A DNA stretch of 6,285 nucleotides, taken from positions 1 to 6,285 of the forward strand of contig JAGDWU010000036.1 of NCBI GenBank assembly GCA_023256115.1, written 5' to 3'. The DNA is from Candidatus Aenigmatarchaeota archaeon (lineage in GTDB: Archaea > Aenigmatarchaeota > Aenigmatarchaeia > CG10238-14 > SpSt-28). Every line of letters starts with the position of its first letter. Position 1 is the stretch's first letter. The position numbers were made by a program, and so were the translations under genes. Shown here piece after piece: positions 1 to 4,192 of the stretch. Under the pieces are notes generated by a model. It did no database searches. It saw only the letters and a program-made list of their open reading frames with translations, and was not told the DNA's origin.

Positions 1-377
1 CTATTCCCATTAAAGTTATAAAAAAGATTAAGTTTTACCTAATTTGTTTACCCACACACGACCTAGGCCCTTCAGTTCTCTGTAACTCACTACTACATTA
101 TTTGTTAGTAACGTGTTTTTATGATTTTAATCACTTGATTTTCATTCGCAGACTATTTTTATCGCTTGTACCTTAAATTATCAAGAGACTGTCAACTTCG
201 TTCATGCTTTTAATGAAAACTTAGATTTCGCATGAGGGCTAAAGTTCTCATACAAAAAATTAACTACATTTTTTCTATTGTCTGTCGGGTTAAAGTGTCA
301 CTTGGCTAGAAACTAGTAGTTCTAAGTCTTAAGCTGGCAGTTTCGTATCAAGTTAAGCCTAGTTAAAAAGCAAATTG

Positions 378-452
378 TTATGCCTATAGAGCCCTACTCT
401 TTAGACAATGGCGGTCCCATTTGAGTCACGTAGGCAAGGATAATAGGCATAA
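378..452. other. Nested inverted repeat, possible structured RNA
   Basis: A perfect 10-bp inverted repeat, TTATGCCTAT at 378-387 and ATAGGCATAA at 443-452, encloses 55 bases. Inside it a second helix can form between GCCCTAC (391-397, one bulged C) and GTAGGC (430-435). Inside that, GAC plus AATGG (404-411) can pair with CCATT (417-421) and GTC (425-427) with three bulged bases. The helices are collinear, so the whole 75 bases can fold into one long hairpin. On the minus strand an ACA follows the outer stem directly (378-376), as in archaeal H/ACA guide RNAs, but the internal pocket is small (3 bases on that side). It lacks a T-arm consensus, so it is not a tRNA. The strand and even transcription are unknown. 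Confidence 0.35.
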
Positions 453-563
453 GAAGTTCATACCTTATATGAAACTGGATAAAAACACTCGCGTATTACA
501 AATTAACAAAACACACAGAGAAAATATACAAAGAGCTCTAAGAGTTCTATAACTTGTTAAGTA

Positions 564-589
564 GAAGCTTAAGAAAGTCTTTAAGCTTC
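564..589. repeat. Perfect 9-bp inverted repeat (hairpin or operator)
   Basis: GAAGCTTAA at 564-572 is mirrored by TTAAGCTTC at 581-589 around an 8-base spacer. It could be an RNA hairpin, a binding site for a dimeric regulator, or chance in A+T-rich DNA. No T-tract follows on the plus strand, so it is not an obvious terminator, and no intact gene starts next to it. Confidence 0.45.
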
Positions 590-732
590 AAGAGAGTACT
601 TAATTGATCACGCTACCTAACTTTAACAGAAACAGTTTTCTTAGGCGCTAGGAGAAAGTAAACTCAAGATAGCTAACAATTTACCTACAATTTATGGGGT
701 CCTAGTCTTCATTTTTATCTTAAAGTTTAAAC

Positions 733-1038
733 TTAAGTTCCACGTTGTTCTAACCCTATTTTTTCTGCTAGCGCTACATAAAGTATGTTGTTTCCACGAA
801 TTATAACCTTTCCAAGGTTTCTCACTGTCTTATTCCTCTCATACTCCGTAGTGTTTAAGATTATTAAGTTCATCTGAAGATCGAACTTATCTAAAATACC
901 AACGTAGCTTAGGTCGTTCTTTAACTTAACGTAAATTTGTTTGTTCAGGAAGCTCTTTAGAGCATAAAGTGGTTTTTTGTTCTCCAGCAGGACTTTCCCT
1001 CCTTGGTTGCTCACGTCCATTTCTCCTTCTGCAAGCAT
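733..1038 (-). CDS. Sm-like (LSm/SmAP) RNA-binding protein
   Basis: This 101-residue protein belongs to the Sm/LSm fold family, whose archaeal members form hexameric or heptameric rings that bind U-rich RNA in the cytoplasm and take part in RNA processing and turnover. The Sm1 motif lies at about residues 27-62, with the conserved Gly47, Asp53 and Asn57 in VGILDKFDLQMNLIIL. Sm2 lies at 79-88 (IIRGNNILYV), with the family's Arg-Gly. A short basic and acidic tail follows. Two starts are possible: ATG at 1038, or ATG at 1020 (Met7), which has a good Shine-Dalgarno (GAAGGAGAA) just before it; the conserved fold begins after both. It is the only intact gene in the left part, and its codons are less A+T-biased than those of the right-hand genes. 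Fold assignment is secure; its RNA partners are not visible. Confidence 0.88.
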   Translation of the reverse strand: MLAEGEMDVSNQGGKVLLENKKPLYALKSFLNKQIYVKLKNDLSYVGILDKFDLQMNLIILNTTEYERNKTVRNLGKVIIRGNNILYVALAEKIGLEQRGT

Positions 1039-1402
1039 TTTAAGCTATAAATAGGGAATATAAACCCTTCTACGCTTCAAGCATAAGAGTTAATAGCATA
1101 CAGCTTCTTTAAGTATGGTTACAAATGAAGTGGGCTAAATCTACTTAAATATGCAAAGGTAGAACAAATCATGATGCGAGTCTGTTAAGTTAAGAATGCA
1201 ACATTTTCATTCTCATGATGTAATAGACTTTACGCTAGCATTGTCTTAGCAAGAAATGCGCAATAACTAGGAAAACGTAAAATTAAGAAATTTTTCATTA
1301 GAGTTAACGAATCTAACGAAGATTATAAAATCTAATGTTTTTGTCGTATTTTTAAGTTTTTGTTTGATATAAAGATTCATCTCATCAACTAAAGAGTTGC
1401 AG
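1039..1402. other. Intergenic region between divergent genes
   Basis: This stretch separates the minus-strand LSm gene from the plus-strand flavin reductase remnant. Apart from the LSm promoter at its left end I find no gene. TCATGATG occurs twice (1168-1175 and 1213-1220), and AATCTAA occurs twice between about 1309 and 1336. These short repeats are too weak to name. Confidence 0.5.
1044..1064 (-). promoter_or_regulatory. Two candidate TATA boxes for the LSm gene
   Basis: On the minus strand TTTATA (1063-1058) lies about 22 bases before the ATG at 1038. A second one, TATTTATA (1053-1046), lies about 26 bases before the ATG at 1020. Each spacing suits a leaderless or near-leaderless archaeal transcript, so the two boxes could serve the two alternative starts. 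No experimental start is known from the sequence. Confidence 0.5.
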
Positions 1403-1436
1403 AAAAGGTTATATGTAGTTTTTAGTAATCAAAGCT
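1403..1436 (+). promoter_or_regulatory. TATA promoter of the flavin reductase remnant
   Basis: AAAAGG directly precedes TTATAT (1409-1414), which looks like a BRE followed by a TATA box. The ATG at 1437 is about 25 bases downstream, the spacing expected for a leaderless archaeal gene. No Shine-Dalgarno sits before the ATG, consistent with leaderless translation. An intact promoter in front of a broken gene suggests recent damage or a sequence error. Confidence 0.5.
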
Positions 1437-1918
1437 ATGTCAACAAAGCTTAGTCCTATGGATGCTCTTGACTATTTGCCACAACCTCTTATAATAATTA
1501 CCACTGGAGACTTTGAGAATAGTAAACGAAGAGGGAGCATGACTGCAGCATGGGTTAGCAGAGTTTCATGGAACCCACCCTTGGTAATGGTTTCAGTAGC
1601 GCCTTCAAGGTACACTTTGGAGTTAATAGAGGAATTACAAAGAGTTTGCAGTTAACATAGTGGGCGGAAGGCTAGAAGAAGTTGCCTACGGTACCTTTGG
1701 TTCAAAATCTGGTAGAGCTATAGATAAATTTGCAGAAAGCAAAGTAAAGATAAAGAAAGGTGAGAAAATTAAAGCTCCAGTATTAGAAGGTTCCATCGTA
1801 GTTCTAGAATGCAAACCAACAAAAACTTGTGAAGCTGGAGACCATATTTCTAGTTATAGGAGAAGTTGTGAGTGCTACTAAATTCAGCAATGAAGATCCA
1901 GTTGTTTTTGTTTATTGA
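1437..1918 (+). pseudogene. Flavin reductase-like FMN-binding protein, two frameshifts
   Basis: The conserved protein is read in three frames. Segment 1 (1437-1631) carries SMTAAWVSRVSWNPPLVMVS and APSRYT, the FMN-binding core of the flavin reductase-like/flavoredoxin family. Segment 2 (1633-1845) continues NYKEFAVNIVGGRLEEVAYG through PVLEGSIVVLECK to AGDH. Segment 3 (1847-1918) ends with FLVIGEVVSATKFSN and DPVVFVY. Each switch is +1, as if one extra base sat in the GG at 1631-1632 and another near 1846. Correcting both gives about 159 residues, a normal length for this family of small split-barrel FMN proteins, which move electrons from reduced pyridine nucleotides or other donors to flavin or downstream acceptors. 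Apart from the shifts the sequence is well conserved and has no internal stops, so it is either very recently broken or contains sequencing errors. Confidence 0.82.
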
Positions 1919-1955
1919 AAACTCGACCAAAATAAGACTTTAAGGTTTCTGTTAA

Positions 1956-2097
1956 ACTACATTTTGTTTTATTAAAGCACTCTATGTAACAGTTTCAAAA
2001 ATAGAGAATACTCTGCGTGAGGAAGCTTTTCTAAGTAGCTACAACTTGACGCTAGGCTAAAGGCAAGATTAAAGTTGTTATAGCAGAAGAAGAATAA
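1956..2097 (+). pseudogene. Coding-like fragment of unknown protein, one +1 shift
   Basis: After a stop at 1953, one frame reads ALYVTVSKIENTLREEAFLS and on to NLTLG, stopping at 2058. The next frame (+1), from 2056, continues AKGKIKVVIAEEE and ends at 2095-2097. Joined by removing one base from the GG at 2055-2056, it looks like the last 45 or so residues of a protein, with alternating charged helix and strand character. There is no credible start codon and I do not recognise a family. The opposite strand has a 60-codon frame here (1972-2154), but its Phe/Cys/Tyr-rich product looks like a shadow. Chance cannot be excluded. Confidence 0.3.
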
Positions 2098-2230
2098 ATA
2101 AAAGCAAGATGGAATCGCTTTATAGTATCCAGAATCCTTATACTTTGCTAGCACAAGTTATAAAACAAGTTATCTCATTACTCACTATTCAACCTTATTT
2201 AAGTTTGATTCATTCTACTCCTTACAAAAT

Positions 2231-2345
2231 CTAATTTATCTTATTCTTTAAGATATATCTCCAAATCGTGTCAACATCCCAAACCTCTAATTCTCTAGGT
2301 TGTCTAGGAAGAGTACTCACATCTGGTATAATAAGTATTTTTCTA
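2231..2345 (-). pseudogene. C-terminal scrap of an unknown protein, 5' end missing
   Basis: This frame is open from a stop at 2420-2422 to the TAG at 2231-2233 and contains no ATG. From about 2345 downwards it reads KILIIPDVSTLPRQPRELEV and then WDVDTIWRYILKNKIN, which has the balanced composition of a real protein. Upstream of about 2350 the same frame turns into an Arg/Lys-rich string (RRRFRKDKKYNCR), as expected for a shadow of the gene at 2317-2520. I therefore read it as the genuine end of a left-part gene whose beginning is missing at the breakpoint. The family is not recognised. Confidence 0.4.
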
Positions 2346-2520
2346 CAATTATATTTTTTATCTTTTCTAAATCTTCTTCTATTTCTCTCGATAAAGCCTT
2401 TAAAGTTAGAAAAGCGTTGTTAATTAGCATATAAGGATAAAGTATTGGGTAAATAAAAAAAAGTATTAATCCTATCAAAATGTATATCCACATATCTGGC
2501 AACATTATAAAGTTTAACAT
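2317..2520 (-). CDS. Small membrane protein, possibly 3'-truncated
   Basis: The 67-residue product has one strong hydrophobic stretch at about residues 11-33 (WIYILIGLILFFIYPILYPY), followed by a charged amphipathic helix (SREIEEDLEKIKNI). It is thus a single-pass membrane protein with a short coil-like tail. Starts are available at Met1 (2520), Met6 (2505) and Met10 (2493). The first lies only 12 bp from the start of the divergent operon, and codons 1-5 overlap that operon's TATA box, so a later start may be used. The final residues (LLYQM) fall in the suspected breakpoint, so the true C-terminus may be lost. I recognise no family. Codon use matches the right-hand genes. Confidence 0.5.
   Translation of the reverse strand: MLNFIMLPDMWIYILIGLILFFIYPILYPYMLINNAFLTLKALSREIEEDLEKIKNIIVEKYLLYQM
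2330..2350. other. Probable breakpoint between two kinds of DNA
   Basis: Here a coding-like minus-strand frame coming from the right (ending in NIIVEKY) and a coding-like minus-strand frame continuing to the left (starting at KILIIPD) meet in different phases around a run of five T at 2338-2342. To the right the DNA is about 22% G+C in sampled lines and densely coding; to the left it is about 33% or more, gene-poor and frameshifted. No insertion-sequence ends, target-site duplication or tRNA attachment site is visible. It may be an assembly join or a real recombination point. Confidence 0.45.
2505..2512 (+). promoter_or_regulatory. TATA box of the three-gene operon
   Basis: TTATAAAG here is centred about 25 bases before the ATG at 2533, the archaeal spacing for a leaderless transcript. 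There is no Shine-Dalgarno between the box and the ATG. The box sits inside the first codons of the divergent small membrane gene if that gene starts at 2520. Confidence 0.55.
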
Positions 2521-2532
2521 ATTAAGATTATT

Positions 2533-3117
2533 ATGACAAATAAGATATTGATACTTGTATTGCTTGCAGTTATTTTAATTTCTGTATTTTATCCCAATCT
2601 ATTAAATAAAGCATTTAATTTAGTTTCCAATTTTATTTTAAGTTCTCTAAAAGCAACTACTGAACAAAATTTAGAAAAAGAATTCATCATAGAAGCTTAT
2701 TTTAATTCAACTCTTAGTATAAAATGCAAAAATTGCAACATTATTGTAAATAGCGAGAGAATAAAATTTAATTTTCCAGAAATGAGTATTGAGAATAAGT
2801 TAGTTGAACTAAAAGATGTCCAAGGAAATTTAAAGATTGAAAAAGGAAATATTGAAATTAAAGGGAAAATTAAAGAAACAAAAATTGAAAATGCTATAAC
2901 TTTAAGTAATTTAGAAGATACTCAAGCAGAAATAAGAAATATTAAAGAACTTAAAATTCAAGGGAAAGCAGATGAATTAAAAATTTTTGGCAGTTATAAG
3001 TATGTTAGCGAAAAAGAAGAGAAAATTGTTATAAAAGGGGAAGAAAAAATTTTTTATAATTTAGATTTAAACATAAGAATGGAAAATGATAAAATAATAG
3101 TTGAAGTTAAATTATGA
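2533..3117 (+). CDS. Membrane-anchored beta-rich protein of unknown function
   Basis: The first gene of the operon encodes 194 residues. Residues 4-20 (KILILVLLAVILISVFY) form a signal anchor or uncleaved signal peptide, followed by a hydrophobic helix to about residue 40. The rest, from about residue 50, is a soluble domain with alternating Ile/Lys/Glu patterns suggesting many beta strands (for example GNIEIKGKIKETKIEN). A single CKNC pair (Cys65, Cys68) could bind metal or form a disulfide. With a Lys near the N-terminus the domain most likely faces outside, though this is only a rule-of-thumb inference. Its TGA overlaps the ATG of the SepF-like gene (ATGA), implying coupled translation. 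I do not recognise the family. Confidence 0.8.
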   Translation: MTNKILILVLLAVILISVFYPNLLNKAFNLVSNFILSSLKATTEQNLEKEFIIEAYFNSTLSIKCKNCNIIVNSERIKFNFPEMSIENKLVELKDVQGNLKIEKGNIEIKGKIKETKIENAITLSNLEDTQAEIRNIKELKIQGKADELKIFGSYKYVSEKEEKIVIKGEEKIFYNLDLNIRMENDKIIVEVKL

Positions 3118-3413
3118 AAGGAGAAGAAAAAAACGAAGAATACATAGAATTGCCAGAAGAAGAAAAAAAGACTTTGCTAACAATTAAAATAGAAAAAGCG
3201 TTAGATATTAGAGATGTGGAAAGAATAATAAAAGTTGTTAGAGAAGGTAATGTTTGTATCGTAAGCTTAAGAGATGTAAAGAAAAACATTCCAGAATATC
3301 AAGCTTTGCTTGAAAATTTCAAAAGATATTCCAACATGTTTAAAGTAAATATTTATCTGCTAGGAGAAGATTACATATTACTTACCCCAAAAGAAATAAA
3401 GGTTGAGAAATGA
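3114..3413 (+). CDS. SepF-like cell division protein (DUF552 fold)
   Basis: SepF is a small dimerising protein that tethers FtsZ to the membrane and is the usual Z-ring anchor in FtsZ-dividing archaea. The 99-residue product matches the archaeal SepF layout: a short acidic N-terminus with YIELPEEEKK (10-19), then the core from about 20 to 97, with the alpha/beta elements ALDIRDVERIIKVVREGN (29-46), CIVSLRDV (48-55) and the closing LLGEDYILLTPKEIKV (82-97), where Gly84 and Thr91-Pro92 are typical. The N-terminus is charged and shows no obvious amphipathic membrane-targeting helix, which other SepF proteins use to reach the membrane. It overlaps both neighbours by ATGA, so all three genes are probably co-expressed. 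The similarity is by eye, and FtsZ is not in the window. Confidence 0.72.
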   Translation: MKGEEKNEEYIELPEEEKKTLLTIKIEKALDIRDVERIIKVVREGNVCIVSLRDVKKNIPEYQALLENFKRYSNMFKVNIYLLGEDYILLTPKEIKVEK

Positions 3414-4192
3414 AAATAGTAAATGAGGAATTATACTTTAAAGAAATAGAAAAACATAGCTTATTAAAAAAAGCAAGTGAAATTATTGAAAATTCTAGAG
3501 AAGTTAAAGCTTTATTAAAACAAGCAAACATAATGAGTGTTAATAGATTATTTTATAATGATCATGGAATAACTCATTCTAGAATAGTTTCTGGCACTTC
3601 TATTTTAATTTTTGATTTTTTGCTTAAAAACAATATATTTCCATCTATTTTAAATGACAACGAAGGTACTATAGAAGATGCTAGGTTAGCTACTTTTTTA
3701 GGAGCTTATTTTCATGATATTGGAAACGCAATTCATAGAGAAATGCATAATGTTCTTGGTTTAATAGTATTAAATAACATTTTAGATCATGTTCTTTCAA
3801 ATTTTTATGTCGATGAAAGAAAAATTTTTATAAAAAACGAAGTTTTAAACATAGTTTTCTCACATTTGGAAAATATAGAGCCACTAACTTTGGAAAGTGA
3901 AATAGTAAGATTAGCAGATGGATTAGATATGAGCGAGGGAAGGGCAAGAATTCCTTATAGATTGGGCAAAAGTGATATACATGCTTTTTCGGCTTTAGCA
4001 ATAGAAAAAGTAACTATAGAAGAAAAAATGCCATTAAAAATTAATGTTTATATGAAAAACGAAGCTGGAATTTTTCAAATAGAAGAGGTTTTACTTAAAA
4101 AATTAGAGAAGTGTAAAATAATAAAAAATTATATTGAAATTTCTGCAATTATAAATGAAAAAGAAATAAAAAAATACTTTAAGAATTTTTAA
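3410..4192 (+). CDS. HD-domain metal-dependent phosphohydrolase
   Basis: The 260-residue protein has the ordered metal-binding pattern of HD hydrolases: His56 in ITHSRIV, His102-Asp103 in YFHDIGN, then His109, His113 and His152, and Asp170 in VRLADGLD. These bind one or two metal ions for phosphate-ester hydrolysis, usually of nucleotides. After the HD core comes MSEGRARIPYRLGKSDIHAF (174-193) and a C-terminal domain with NEAGIFQIEEVLLKKLE, a layout I associate with a conserved archaeal HD protein family whose substrate is unknown to me. It is the last gene of the operon, overlapping SepF by ATGA. Its final 14 bases overlap the convergent reverse gyrase gene. A role with the two upstream genes is inference. 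Confidence 0.85.
   Translation: MKIVNEELYFKEIEKHSLLKKASEIIENSREVKALLKQANIMSVNRLFYNDHGITHSRIVSGTSILIFDFLLKNNIFPSILNDNEGTIEDARLATFLGAYFHDIGNAIHREMHNVLGLIVLNNILDHVLSNFYVDERKIFIKNEVLNIVFSHLENIEPLTLESEIVRLADGLDMSEGRARIPYRLGKSDIHAFSALAIEKVTIEEKMPLKINVYMKNEAGIFQIEEVLLKKLEKCKIIKNYIEISAIINEKEIKKYFKNF
4157..4178 (-). terminator. Oligo-T terminator candidate for reverse gyrase
   Basis: Immediately after the reverse gyrase stop, the minus strand reads into a run of seven T (4174-4168) and another of five T (4162-4158). Archaeal RNA polymerase ends transcripts at such T-tracts without needing a hairpin. The site lies inside the end of the HD gene; A-runs are common in these A+T-rich genes, so the call is tentative. 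Confidence 0.35.

Larger units (their letters stand above)
1..732. other. Gene-poor region without a supportable CDS
   Basis: No open frame of 60 codons from a start codon exists here on either strand. The sequence is not featureless: it holds a nested inverted repeat (378-452) and a perfect 9-bp inverted repeat (564-589). The minus strand, just downstream of the LSm gene, has an ATG at 712-710 that hits a stop after six codons (MKTRTP). Further on, one minus-strand frame from about 650 to 390 has coding-looking stretches such as RDQLSTLLKLKDFLKLL and ILAYVTQMGPPLSKE, interrupted by several in-frame TAG or TAA stops. A later shifted stretch (about 300-200) reads KNVVNFLYENFSPHAKSK. These could be remains of one decayed gene or chance. 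I saw no tRNA-type T-loop and no recognisable rRNA. Confidence 0.5.

Noticed and set aside
478..552. Plus-strand ORF starting MKLDKNTRVLQINKTHREN
   Set aside because: Only about 27 codons; a shifted continuation can be imagined, but no family, promoter or ribosome site supports it.
390..650. Amber (TAG) read-through or pyrrolysine decoding of the interrupted minus frame
   Set aside because: The frame also contains TAA and a later frameshift, no pyl genes are visible, and the other genes use ordinary stops; decay or chance is simpler.
1160..1225. Possible C/D box guide RNA because ATGATG occurs twice
   Set aside because: Neither copy matches the full C box with a correctly spaced CTGA D box.
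1972..2154. Minus-strand frame of 60 codons
   Set aside because: The product is rich in Phe, Cys, Tyr and Leu clusters with no domain, and opposes a more protein-like plus-strand stretch ending KVVIAEEE; it looks like a shadow.
2109..2234. Plus-strand ORF starting MESLYSIQNPYTLLAQ, 41 codons
   Set aside because: Short, with no Shine-Dalgarno or family match, and it runs into the end of the minus-strand C-terminal fragment; insufficient support.
1..2345. CRISPR array, insertion sequence or tRNA gene in the gene-poor part
   Set aside because: No regularly spaced direct repeats, no transposase motif or terminal inverted repeats with target duplication, and no T-loop consensus were found on either strand.
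3107..3289. Minus-strand frame opposite the SepF-like gene
   Set aside because: Antisense shadow of a recognisable coding gene; Phe/Ser-rich low-complexity product.
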